Below are positions 1 through 10,540 of a stretch of 64,000 nt of DNA, piece after piece (within the stretch, counting starts at the first letter, position 1; each line of letters opens with the position of its first letter). The position numbers were made by a program, and so were the translations under genes. The stretch is from Rhytidiadelphus loreus (Eukaryota; Streptophyta; Bryopsida; Hypnales; Hylocomiaceae), in NCBI GenBank assembly GCA_947034895.1, contig OX344761.1, positions 87,061,447 through 87,125,446 of the forward strand, read 5' to 3'. The notes under the pieces were generated by a model that saw nothing but the letters and a program-made list of their open reading frames with translations, was not told the DNA's origin and ran no database searches.

Positions 1-954
1 AATACAATTTGTACTATTGAATTTGACAAAGAGAATTATTTCATTTTTTTCTCAAATATTAGAAAATGGCCAATTTGGGACAAAAGTTATGCCAAAAATT
101 TACTTGAAGGCTTTCAAAAATCACATGCACTTGAGGTTAATTAATTGGCCAAAGATTATGAAGTTAGTATGCTCACATATAATCATATGACTATTTTGAA
201 ACAAGATGTCATTGAATACCAATTGTTATGAAATAATAGAGATATATCCATTAAGAACTCAATGGTTATTTTCAAAAAATGCATTATTTCAATATTTATC
301 ACTTCAAAAAATGTTACAATTTTTTTATCATATATTCATATATATTTTAGTATTGGAGTGACAAAATTGACTAGCATCAATATATTAAAGATTTAGCAAA
401 TTTACTTTTGTTTTTTAAATTTTATAATAATTTGATTTTGGGGGAATTTTTAGCATTTATAAATATATCATTCTTAACATTCTTAAACTCCAAGGTAAGG
501 GCCCTTTTGCTTTCCAAGAAGCCATGTTCCTTTCACTATAGAAATCTTGAATTTAAATCTTGCCTATGTATTATAGGCCATTGTTTTACAAATGTCTTCT
601 TGTTGTAGTGCTATTGTAGAAGGACCCCTCTATTCTTGTCTTCCCATTCAAAAATGTTTTATTGATATAGGAGCTGCTCAAAGCATTCATAAACATTAGA
701 TTTGATCTAAGATCAAGGACATATTTGTATTCACAATTCTTCAAATAAGGTGAGCAATTTTAGATAGTTGGTGCAAAATTCTTCTTTTACTTGTAAAATT
801 TGACAAATATTTTACTAATAAGATGAGATATGTACTTTTAAAAAAAACTACTTTCAATTTGTGTAAATATGATCTCATTCTACGAGAATTAGTAAGGCAA
901 CTACATTTGATTATAACCATTTTCTAAAAACAAACCCTACAAATTCTTGCTTAA
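1..954. other. AT-rich intergenic DNA, no gene seen
   Basis: AT-rich sequence with homopolymer runs of A and T and no open frame that resembles a protein family. The short open frames have biased, low-complexity composition. No RNA gene was recognised. Confidence 0.6.
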
Positions 955-1639
955 TCCCTAAAGGATTGAAGTACCTTTCAACCAAAAATTGTCAAAAAAA
1001 ATTTTTTTAGGATAGTGAGAAAAAAATGAAAAAGAAAAGTTTTAAAAATTCAATTGTATAAATTTGTACTAGACTACTATGGGAATTTGTAAAAATATTC
1101 AAAAAATTTGGCTATGCAAAATTAAAAGATTATAACATTTTAAATTACAAGTGAAAACATTTCTCCAACCTTACCTAGCAAGGTAAGCAGACTTTAATTC
1201 CTCCTAGAGTGAGATTTTTGGCCACAAACTATGACAAATATAGATTTTGGATTTAGATTGCATGCAATCATGAATTGTGCCAAAGTAATGGAATATCACC
1301 AATTTTATTAACAAAATTGATGTTGATTATTCCATTTTTGATGAGGTTTTTGATTGTTGCATCTTATAACATGTTTGTTACAAACTTGCCAAATTTCAAA
1401 AGTCAAGGTAGCATGTGCATGTGTTGCCCAAAGTTGTTTGAGTTGTTTGAAAAATCAAGGGCAATATAACTTTTGATTTGGACACTTGATTAGAAATAAA
1501 TATATATATTCCCACCAAATGGATATATGTTCACACGTTGTGTCAAAATTTTGTGAACTTTTGACCAAAATTGATTTTATGCACAACTACCTCTTAAGAT
1601 CTCTTGAGTACATTGATTAGTCACTTGATCCTTTAGGGG
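955..1639. mobile_element. TTAA-flanked non-autonomous element, divergent copy (E)
   Basis: The left terminus reads TCCCTAAAGGATTGAAGT and the reverse complement of the right terminus reads CCCCTAAAGGATCAAGTG, so the ends are imperfect inverted repeats. TTAA lies immediately outside both ends (951-954 and 1640-1643). The 685-bp interior holds no plausible transposase. The termini resemble those of the better preserved copies at 37, 41 and 51 kb, but the interior has diverged. The pairing of these two ends is an inference from terminal similarity and flanks. Confidence 0.5.
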
Positions 1640-1864
1640 TTAAAATGCGATATTCACAAGAGTTTAGGGTTGCTTTTAGATAAATCTATTTTCAACACTT
1701 TGAAAATTCAATCCAATCCTAGGATGTCTAAAAATGGTGCAAAGAAGAAAATTTGAAACACTCTAACTTTTGACTTCTAAAAAGATCTAACATAAAATTA
1801 AGCATTTTCACATAATTGGAAAAATGTTCAATTGTTTATTTGGATAGATATCCAATGTATTTTT

Positions 1865-2589
1865 AGTGGCTCTCATAAGTATTTATACACTTCAAAAATT
1901 GTCATGACTAATTTAGAAAATTAGACTTTTTCCACAAGTTTTGGACATGGTGAAGTGCAACACTTGTATGAATTGATCTTCAAATTTTTTTTTGAAAAAA
2001 GATTTTTTAAGGATTGAATCAAGTTCATTAGTGGAAAAAACGTTTTAGTACAAGTAAATTTTTTTCAAGATCCATTAAATAAGTAGAATGACAATTCTTT
2101 TTGAAATTTTTTGGTAAGAATTCCATGAAATCCTTTAGTAAGTGAAATATTATTAGCTAAAATATGACTCCAAATAGTTACATTTCTTATAATTCATTCC
2201 AGAAATCTCCAGAAAATCATGACAAAATTATGTATGTGTCTATGTGGTCTATATAAAATAAACTTTTCACTCAATTTTCACTCAATTAAATTTCAAAATT
2301 CATGAAATTCTTACCATATAATTCCAAAAAGAATTGCCATTTCACTTACTAAAGAATCTTGAAAAAAATTTAACTTATATTTGAAGTTTCTTTCCACTAA
2401 CAAATTAGATTTAAAAAAGTTTGAATAAAAAATTGGTACTGAAATAAAATTTAAAGTTTAAAATTATATAAGTGTGTTATTTGTACCCACGCCATGTCCA
2501 AATTTTGTTGGAAATTTCTAATTACTCAATTAGAAATTTCTTAATTATGCCAATTTCGGTAAGGTTTACGAAACACTTTGAGAGCCACC
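1865..2589. repeat. Large imperfect fold-back (inverted repeat) element, copy 1
   Basis: The left arm (about 1865-2140) and right arm (about 2293-2589) are imperfect reverse complements around a loop of about 150 bases. Matching landmarks, read on the right arm, are GAATTCTTACC-like, GAATTGYCATT, CTTGAAAAAAATTTA, CCACTAA, CATGTCCAAA, and GAGAGCCAC near the end. A related structure with a different centre is at 47053-47944. It has no coding capacity. It could be a fold-back transposon or a two-ended relic; the class is unknown. Confidence 0.6.
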
Positions 2590-3190
2590 TTCGGGTGCAA
2601 GTTACCATAATTATCAGAGGTATAGTAGTGTGCTCTAAACTGACCCTCTTCTTCAAACTGTCCTCTAGGTGGCTGAAAAATGGATACATGATGGACTATT
2701 GAATATGTCAGAGAAGAGGAAGAATTGGTTCATTCTTCTCCAATGGATGGTTCATACTTCTTTAAAGGTTAGTTTAACAACCGTGGTAGGTCCATTTCTA
2801 ATTAAGTGGATGGGCATTCATTAATTTTTTTCAAAATGAGAATTGGTGGCCCAACTACCTTCCTAGATATGCTAAAAAATCTGAAATAATAATTAACTGA
2901 AGCTTCTATTCAAGTTTTAGTAAAGGTCACATTAGGAACCTTATCTATTACTTTTTGCATGCCTCAATGCTTGTTTCTGGTAAAGCCATATCTTTTTTCA
3001 GACCATTTAAGACTGGATTTTGCAAGGGCTAGAAATCACAAATAGGTCCCTATGGCAGAATTCTTTGAAAACTCATAACTAATTCATAAAAGCTCCAAAA
3101 AATATAAAACCACTTGGGTTAGATTCCGCATCAATTATTCTTCAAGTGAAAAATAAGAGAAAATATTTTCACACATCTGAAAACCATCAA
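2590..3190. other. AT-rich intergenic DNA
   Basis: No gene or clear repeat structure was recognised here between the fold-back element and the GC-richer island that follows. Confidence 0.5.
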
Positions 3191-3199
3191 AAAGGCCCA

Positions 3200-4070
3200 G
3201 CAGCCCTTAAAGTGACGGTTTATGAGCACACTACCTTATGTATAGTTGCTGCGATGAGTCCATGTGTTCCCTCGTCCAGCGGCCCCCAACGCTCCACGTG
3301 CACCAGATTAGCATGCATTCATGCCTTCATGCAGCGTAGCCAGCCCGCCTCCGACCTCGCCGATTTCGATTCGCAGGGCCATTCCCGAGGCCAGCTTTGC
3401 CCGAACAGAAGCCACATAGCACTTTGGCCCTGCGGCCGACACTTGAAATGACTTGAGAGCCAGTGATGGGCGCAGCCGATCTGAACTTTTAGCTCCAGGT
3501 GGAAAGCTCAATTTGCCTGCTGCGTTGGGCTTCAGCGTCGTCGATCTTTCGGTCCAGTGTTCGGGAAATTTCTTGAGTTCTACCGGCTATTTCGTTCAAT
3601 TCCGAACCCAAATTGAACCCGTTTTTCAAGTTTTATAGATTTTTCACCAGTTTCTTGCCGATGTTTTCAAATTGCAACCGATTTTTTTCACCAATTCCAC
3701 CAGCTAGAGTTGAACTAGCCGCCGTTTCTTTTTCCTGAACATTGCTCCGGTCCAAATTGATGATATCGATCCTCCGGTTCAATGTGATATCGATCTCATG
3801 GACGGACTTTTATCTTACTTGCATGCACTTGGCTCTTCAAGTCCCCACCATTTTTCTTTTCTGTTTCCGATCCTCCCTGCCTGTCAATCGATGGATTTTC
3901 TGGCTGTCGATTTCCACCACATATGGCGCTGCAGCATGATCGGTAGGATTAGTAGTTTCATGTTTGCTAGGAAACTCGGCGTTTTCCTTTTCGATTGATT
4001 CGAAGGTACTGAGAAAGAGATTAGTCGAACCGTTCACTTCAATCAGCCGTGGGTGAGGGCATGGATGCAG
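3200..4070. other. GC-richer unannotated island
   Basis: Base composition changes sharply from the surrounding AT-rich repeats to a GC-rich, low-homopolymer stretch. There are several short overlapping open frames of 60-100 codons on both strands, and none resembles a known domain. It could be a decayed gene, a promoter or 5' exon of a transcript, or inserted DNA. I cannot assign a function. Confidence 0.3.
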
Positions 4071-4223
4071 TCAAAATTGCGGTTTGGAGTTTATTTTGTA
4101 ACTCGTGGATAAATAAAAAAACATAATTTTTAAAAACCAAATAATGTTTTTGGAGAATGATTTTCTGTATTTTTAGGTGAATTTCTAAAGTTAAGATTTG
4201 ATAAAACCTTTAAGTGTCTTTAA

Positions 4224-5153
4224 CCCCTAAATGGCCCAAGGCACCAAATCTCAGGGGTGCACTTAGTTCTATTATAACAAACCACATGCAAATAAGTGGT
4301 TTCTAATAAACTATAATTTCAACCTAAAATTTTGACCATTGTTTAATAATGACTCTAGGTTTCTATAGCTGAAATTTACAACTCAAATAAAACAAGAAAT
4401 GATTTCTATAAGAGGTTGAAAATGAACTAAAATGACATGTTTTTCAACTCAAATAATTATAGAGAACACATTTAGATGAACATTGAATCAATATTCAACT
4501 CAAAATGAGCTTTCGATAGAGAGTTATTCTTAGGAATTTTTTGTTCATTTTTTAGACAAATTTTTCTTATATAATATAGGGGTGTGAAAGTTATTTTTCA
4601 GTTTTACACGGTGTATTTTTACTTCAAAAATTTGTAACTAATTATTATTAACAAATAAAAATATGAATAATTCAAAAAATAAACTTTCAAAGTAGCAAAA
4701 TCTATTCATGTTTTTTAAATTTTTTTAAATTTTAAATTCAAAATGAGCCTCAAATACACTAGATCTTGGAGAAAAAATCACTTTAGAAATTCATTTACAA
4801 AATTGTAGAATAGATTTAAAGAAGCTATAAATCGATTGGGGTTATGTATATTAGGCCCTTTATCCTCATGGTTTTTTGGTGACCAACTTCTTAGATTTAA
4901 CATGTGAAAAGAGGGTTGAAAGACTTCAAATCACTTTCACAGTTTTACCACCTTCATGATCAAACATTATCATCTTTCAATCTATGAGTGATATTGTTGT
5001 GTTTTCTTTTCCTGTGTGATCTTTAACATGTCTAGTTTGAATTTGTACAGTTTCAATTCAAACAAAATTGATACAACTTATCAAAATGTTGACTTTTTGT
5101 TCAATTTAGAACAAATTCCTAGAAGCTCAAAAAAGGCCTTGGGCATTTAGGAG
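4224..5153. mobile_element. TTAA-flanked non-autonomous element, second subfamily (F)
   Basis: The left terminus reads CCCCTAAATGGCCCAAGGC; the right terminus, reverse-complemented, reads CTCCTAAATGCCCAAGGCC. TTAA lies directly outside both ends (4220-4223 and 5154-5157). The size, 930 bp, is close to the 924-bp copies at 37 and 41 kb, and the first eight bases match their terminus, but the next bases (TGGCCCAAGGC) define a separate subfamily. No transposase frame is present. Confidence 0.6.
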
Positions 5154-5157
5154 TTAA

Positions 5158-8080
5158 AGCACCATCAATAGATTTCTTCACAACTGAAAGTACACTAATG
5201 GTATTTTTGTTGTGAAGACCTATTAGAAGTGGGTAATTGCAAGAAACACCTATTGATTTTGTTTTACTTTCATAGTATTCATCATTTTTTTGCAGGAGTT
5301 CTTTAAAACTAAAAAAAATTATAGTTTAAAAAAAAATATGGCCAATGTATACATCTTTAAGAAGATTGTAATTTAGGAAAATAAAGTGTAGAAAATTTCT
5401 CTAAGTAGGAGAACAAAGAAAGTGCAACATCTCAAGAAAATAGATTCTTTGACGATTTAATTTGTAAAAAATAGGAAAAAAAATTAAAATTAAAATTGGT
5501 CATTTATAACCATTCTATGGGGTAGTCATTTACCAAAGGAACCACCAAAATAGTATTTTATATGTTTAAAAATGCAAGAACAAAGAAGGTCACTTCCATA
5601 CAATATAAAATTAATTATTTTTAGAATTCCTTTATATAATAGTTATTGGTTTACTATAAGAACATTTTTTCTAATTTTAGTTCTAAATTTATTTAGAGGT
5701 CTAAATATAGTATTGCCTTCTAAATTAGAAAGTGACATTTCAATTGGGGGCTATTTTTAGATAATAAAACATCTTGCAAAATCTAAAAGGTTGTCCGAGG
5801 TGTATAATAGTCATGAGTATCTTGTGTATGAATCTTGAGTCTTTAATTTGGAGTCATAATGCAAAAGTTATGGCCAAAAAACAAATCAATATACAACATA
5901 TGACATAAAATAATACAAGTGTTTCTTACATTCACCTAAGCTTTTGATGCAACTTTAATATATATACAATAATAGCAGTATTTTAACTTCCTTTGCATTT
6001 AGGCTCTCCCATACGCTACAATTGCAACACTACTGGTTGTAACCTTCAATCGTCACTCTATCTCTTTTATCAATGCCAAATGACAAAAATTGAATCAATT
6101 TTGATTGTGACTTTAGTGATTATACTACCAAGGTCCTAGTTTGTGGACAAAATAGAGACCATATTAAATAGGGTACACTACCACCACTACAAACTTGTCT
6201 ATTGTGGACAAACTTATAATGGTGGAAGTAAGGATGACATTAGGTTGATTCAAATGTCACAAGCAACAATAAAAATAGAGAAACCTCAAGCGATTCTTTA
6301 AAAGTAATGTAGCATAAATGTTTGATGCTAAACCATTAACAATGCTCTTATAGGTGCATGTTTGAAGTGCCTACAAAAAGATTGAAGGCTATGAATTGTA
6401 ATGATATTTTTATGGAATTTAGAAGCTCAATTCTTGGGCTCAATTATACATGGCACATCAAACTAACATTGGTAATCATATATACAAATAGTAGATTTAA
6501 AAATTGCTTATGAATTAAAAAAAATTCCAATCTTTAATTTTATAAAATAAAAAATTTGTACTTAAATGTTTCAAATTAAATTTAAATTAGACTGAAAATA
6601 TGTAGAATTATTCAAAAAATTATGATTTATCAAACTGCTAGTATTACAAATAATGTCAAAAGTTGGGCCAACTCAACTATGTAAAATTATTCTATTGGTG
6701 CATGTGAAACTACTTTACCAATATTACACTATTTGTAAGCTAATTAAAATTTAGTATAGGTTGAAATATTATTGTATTGTATCAATTTCTACAAAATTAA
6801 AATTTTATATTGACACTAATTTTTTAAAGGACATTTATCTCCTCCCCTCACTAATAGGATAAATTAATGTAGTTGTCATTTTGGTTGTTGTGCAATTGTG
6901 CACATCAAATTTATTTGTTTCACAATGTTTTTAGTACAACAATTGCAAATCAAGGAACATTGCACATGTATGTCAGTCAACTCAATTTTGAAGAAAAAGT
7001 GATTGAAGTAAAAAGATGTAGCTTTCCATTGTTGCTTCTAAAGTGTTATTTTCATTCATTGAATAGCTAATGTGGTTTTGCTAATTGCATACACAATTGA
7101 AATGATAATCCTTAAGATTGTGGAATAGTGAATGAATTTTTAATTTGTCTAGTATAGAATATAAATGGTTGTTTTTGTTGAATTTATAAATTTTTTTATT
7201 TTAAATCAAATTCTAATTTTTGCAAGGTTGAATCATGTACTATATTGTATTGTTATAATATAGTACAAATTTTACTATGGTAAAACCACCCATAGTCGAC
7301 TATTTAAGCAATTCCACACATGATCTAGAGCAGTAGAAGGTAATGTAAAGTTTTGTCCTATAGAAAGATAGAAATGACAGACATTGCCAAATTTTTGTAA
7401 TTTTTCCCTTGAATTCAAATAACTATAAGTTTTGAAAGCCAAAAGTTGGCTTGAATCCATACCCAATGTATAGACTATTTTAATTCCGATCATTCAAGAA
7501 CTAGTTTTCTGCTTGCTGCTTCCTACTTTCTTGCTTCCTACATTTGAACATGTGTCATGACCTTATTAGTCCCAACCTTGAAAAGGAAAAAAAATCATAT
7601 TCCAAGCTTTGGTTGGAAATGTGTTCTAGCCTTAATTGAAAATAGCTCCTTTTACTAGTTGGCTATGGATTCTTGGTTGGGAATGGGTGGTTTAGGATTT
7701 AGAGTTTAGGGAATGGGTAGTTCTACCATACATTAGCATGCAACAAAGTGAAATTAGTTGCAATAGTAGGGATTACAATTGGGCAAGGGCCATTACATAT
7801 TTAAGGTATCTTAATTAAGAGAGGACAAGACTTACTACCAAAATACTTTACTAAAAATGATTCAATTTTAAAACTAATAGTTGCATTCTTCATTTCTAAA
7901 GTATTGTTGAAAGTCATTTTGCAAAAGTTCATCTCATGGAGAGGCAAGATCATTGTTTTCAAGAGTGGATTACTTGTTTTGCCCTATCATGCAACTCACA
8001 ATTTTGACTTTCAACCAATCGCAAGAACAAATTGGATGAATGACTCTTCATTCTGTGATTCTCATCCGAAAATCACTCTC
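5158..8080. other. AT-rich intergenic DNA, no gene seen
   Basis: AT-rich sequence without a recognisable protein, RNA gene or clear repeat pair. Composition becomes less AT-rich from about 8.05 kb, where the 5' region of the uL23m gene probably begins. Confidence 0.5.
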
Positions 8081-8084
8081 ATCC

Positions 8085-8929
8085 GCTAGGGTTTGATGCT
8101 CCCAAATTTCTGTCGTCTCCCTGCCTCATGGTTCTTCGCTCCTCTATCGTGCGGGTCTGTCACAGCGTTTCTGCGAATTGGGGGAGCTTCACTTGCGGGG
8201 ATTTCTCTTGGTGGTTCGATCCTTGCTTTCAGTGCCTGGTAATGATTCTTCAATCAGACAGTCGGTCAAATTGTAACTTGTGCAGATATTCTTTCCGCTT
8301 GTATCCGTCTGCTGAGAAGTACGATCGAGTGCTGGAAAGCGTGCTTGATGGTCCCGTAATCGTTGGAAATGAGAGATTCCTCTACTGTCTCTCTGATTTC
8401 AGCTGATTTCATAGCTCCAAATTGCTGAGTTTTATTTGCTGTTTCTGTACTTTGATGAGTTTCCTGTTCAATGGGGGATTCGATCGTTATTCCTAGACAC
8501 TGAATCTGCAGCCGTGAAACATCACACCAAATTTCCCTCTGAATCCGTAAGAAAACTGGAATTGGCACCATTTCTTAAGTGTTCTAGATTGCTTTCGATA
8601 CTTGAATTATCAATGTGCGCTAGTATCTGATTGTAATTCTCTAAGTTAAGTCTCAATAAGAGGTTCGATTAACTCTTCTTCTTGGAAAACCTAAACTCGC
8701 TCGCTGAGTCGCTGGTATTTAACGTATAAATCCTAAAATTTGCCTCTCAACTTCCTAAACCCTAAACCCTAAACCTGAACTCGAACTGAGCGGAGGGCTT
8801 TGCAGGCGTGAAGTTACGGTCTTTAGAGCTTATGTGACGTCGTTTTTCAAGTTTCATAATTGGCGTGACTGAATCGTGTTTTGGCAGGGTCCACTTGTTT
8901 CAATTCAGAATTTCTGAAGGGAGGGGTCA
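8085..8929 (+). promoter_or_regulatory. Putative promoter / 5' leader of the uL23m gene
   Basis: Composition shifts from AT-rich to balanced at about 8.05 kb, well before the start codon at 8930. A possible 5' leader intron could end at the TTTTGGCAG acceptor at 8879-8887. The open frames here (for example 8128-8406) resemble no family and are more likely leader sequence. A transcription start cannot be fixed from sequence alone. Confidence 0.35.
8754..8775 (+). promoter_or_regulatory. Telo-box (AAACCCTAA) cluster upstream of uL23m
   Basis: Three consecutive copies of the plant telomere-type heptamer CCTAAAC lie about 155 bases upstream of the uL23m start codon. AAACCCTAA telo-boxes are known cis-elements of plant genes for ribosomal proteins and the translation machinery. 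The position fits a promoter or leader-intron role in coordinated ribosomal protein expression. It could also be an interstitial telomere remnant. Confidence 0.55.
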
Positions 8930-9699
8930 ATGGCGACCAAGAAAGCGGCAGGGAGGGTCATACACTTCGCGAATCTGCCGTTGAAGTTGCTCTTGCCGAG
9001 TTCGCGGGAGAATATCACCGAAGTAGCGTTTAAAACCATCCCGAGTGCTTCTAAGGTTTGCGACTCCATTCCCTTGTAGTGCAACTTGGCAGCGTTACTG
9101 GAAATCGGAGTAAAACTGTCCTATTCTGCTCTTAGATTTTATTTCATTAGTAATTTGATCTTCTTCAAATATTTTTCAATCTTGATATGTGTATTTCCTG
9201 CTTAAGAACAGAGCCTTAGAAAATAGAATCGGAAGAAACGGAGTCTAAGTCTGAAGCGCAATTAGGAAATGGAACAAAATGGGGGTTTCTGTTCTTTGAT
9301 AACCCTGCAACATGGTTACTGGTTGGAATTTAATCTAGGATTTCCTCTCTGGACATAGGATGGATTTGTTCCGAGAATGAAGCATTCAAATTGCTTCTAG
9401 TTGATTTCTTGTTCGTGGCTGCTTTGCTTAGTCATGGAAGTTGAATATTCGTACAGATAGAGATCAAGAGAGTGCTGGAAAGCATATATGGATTGCAAGT
9501 GGCGAAGGTGAATACGCTCAACATGGAGGGAAAGAAGAAACGCGCCAAGGGGAATCTGGCATTTTATCGGAGACCTGATTACAAGAAGGCATATGTGACA
9601 TTGAAGGAACCAGTCTCGTTGCCAGATAATCTCTTCCCCTTGAATATGATGGAGGAAAAGAAAGCGCCCAAGGGCAAGGAGGCAAACAAACAATCCTAG
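8930..9699 (+). CDS. Mitochondrial large-subunit ribosomal protein uL23m (L23 family)
   Basis: Two exons, 8930-9055 and 9457-9699, separated by a 401-bp phase-0 GT-AG intron (AAG|GTTTGC ... GTACAG|ATAGAG), encode 122 residues. The protein begins MATKKAAGRVIHFANLPLKL and continues through TEVAFKTIPSASK across the splice into IEIKRVLESIYGLQVAKV and NTLNMEGKKKRAKG, ending in a lysine-rich tail. This pattern (RxxHFANLPxKLL, IPSxSKxEIKRVLES, TLNMEGKKK, DYKKAYVTLK) is characteristic of the plant mitochondrial-type L23, which binds 23S-like rRNA near the peptide exit tunnel of the mitoribosome. The ATG follows a purine-rich leader and gives a complete N-terminus. A telo-box upstream is consistent with ribosomal protein regulation. 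The gene seems intact. Confidence 0.92.
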
Positions 9700-10260
9700 C
9701 AATAAGCCGGTTTGGTTTGATCTAATTTGAGTCTCTTTTCTGATCAACTAGTTGGATACTGACATTCATTCTGGGACCTCTACATCATGATGTTTATGTC
9801 TTTGGGGATTATAATACTGAATTTAGCGCAGGAATTGTCTCATGCCCCTTGTTAGTCCACCGATTCTTGATAATCTACATGATGATGTCACCTTCAAATC
9901 TAATATCCCAGTGTCATTTTCCTTGACTGCGTCTTTGAATTTTGTCATTTATTGTATTGCGGGCTTTGGGCTTCAACTGCCGATACTCCTACGTCCTTAT
10001 GAATAATGAGTTAGGTCATTCCGTATGTTTCTCCATCTTACATGATCCAGTTTGGTAAAAAATACCACGAGATGTTGCCTGGAGTAAATTTTTAGGGTTA
10101 TAATTTCCCATGTATTGGGTGAAGCTCAGAGAGTTTGCCACAGTGGGAGATGTTTGGGGCTTAGTTTGTTTGTGATGTCACACTTCTGCTTATGCAGAAT
10201 GTAAAAATTATATTAACAGACGATCAGAAAGCTGGCTGTTGAAAGATAGAGGACTCTCAA
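9700..10260. other. 3' flank of uL23m, no further gene
   Basis: This probably contains the 3' UTR of the uL23m gene. A reverse-strand open frame overlapping exon 2 (9397-9747) is an antisense shadow of the coding exon. Nothing else was recognised before the kinase-like relic. Confidence 0.45.
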
Positions 10261-10261
10261 T

Positions 10262-10540
10262 GTCTTGGAATTGGAGCTGATTGTGCGGAGTCGTTGGGCC
10301 TAGTATATTAGAAGCTTTCAAATTTCTGTGTGCGATACCCCTGTCGTGCAACTCAACCATATCTTTGACAATCCAATACATCACCCATTGGCTTGAAGAA
10401 GAGAAAAAGTAGGCCCTCTGACGTTCATGGATTCCATGCGGAGATCAATGAGGTTTTGAAGATCTCCACAAAACTTGCACATAACAAAACCAAACTTGTT
10501 CCTTTGCGTAGCAAGCCCCCCTGTCCGCATCTGTTGCAGA
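10262..10540 (-). pseudogene. Decayed protein kinase (TKL-like) fragment
   Basis: Read on the - strand, 10500 down to about 10393 gives NKFGFVMCKFCGDLQNLIDL, then an FSLLQA-like segment. After a shift of frame around 10381-10392, the next frame reads VMYWIVKDMVELHDRGIAHR followed by NLKASNIL, ending near 10298. This matches the order hinge - GDL - helix - catalytic loop of a protein kinase (LHxRGIxHRDLKxxNIL), but the catalytic aspartate of HRD is Asn (codon at 10322-10324). No glycine loop, DFG or C-lobe could be followed. The spacing resembles a TKL-type family I recall as expanded in mosses. Frameshift, HRN and truncation point to a pseudogene. Confidence 0.7.

Noticed and set aside
8128..8406. 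92-codon open frame upstream of uL23m
   Set aside because: No domain; composition and position fit a transcribed leader better than a separate gene.
9397..9747. 116-codon - strand open frame at uL23m exon 2
   Set aside because: Antisense shadow of a conserved ribosomal protein exon.
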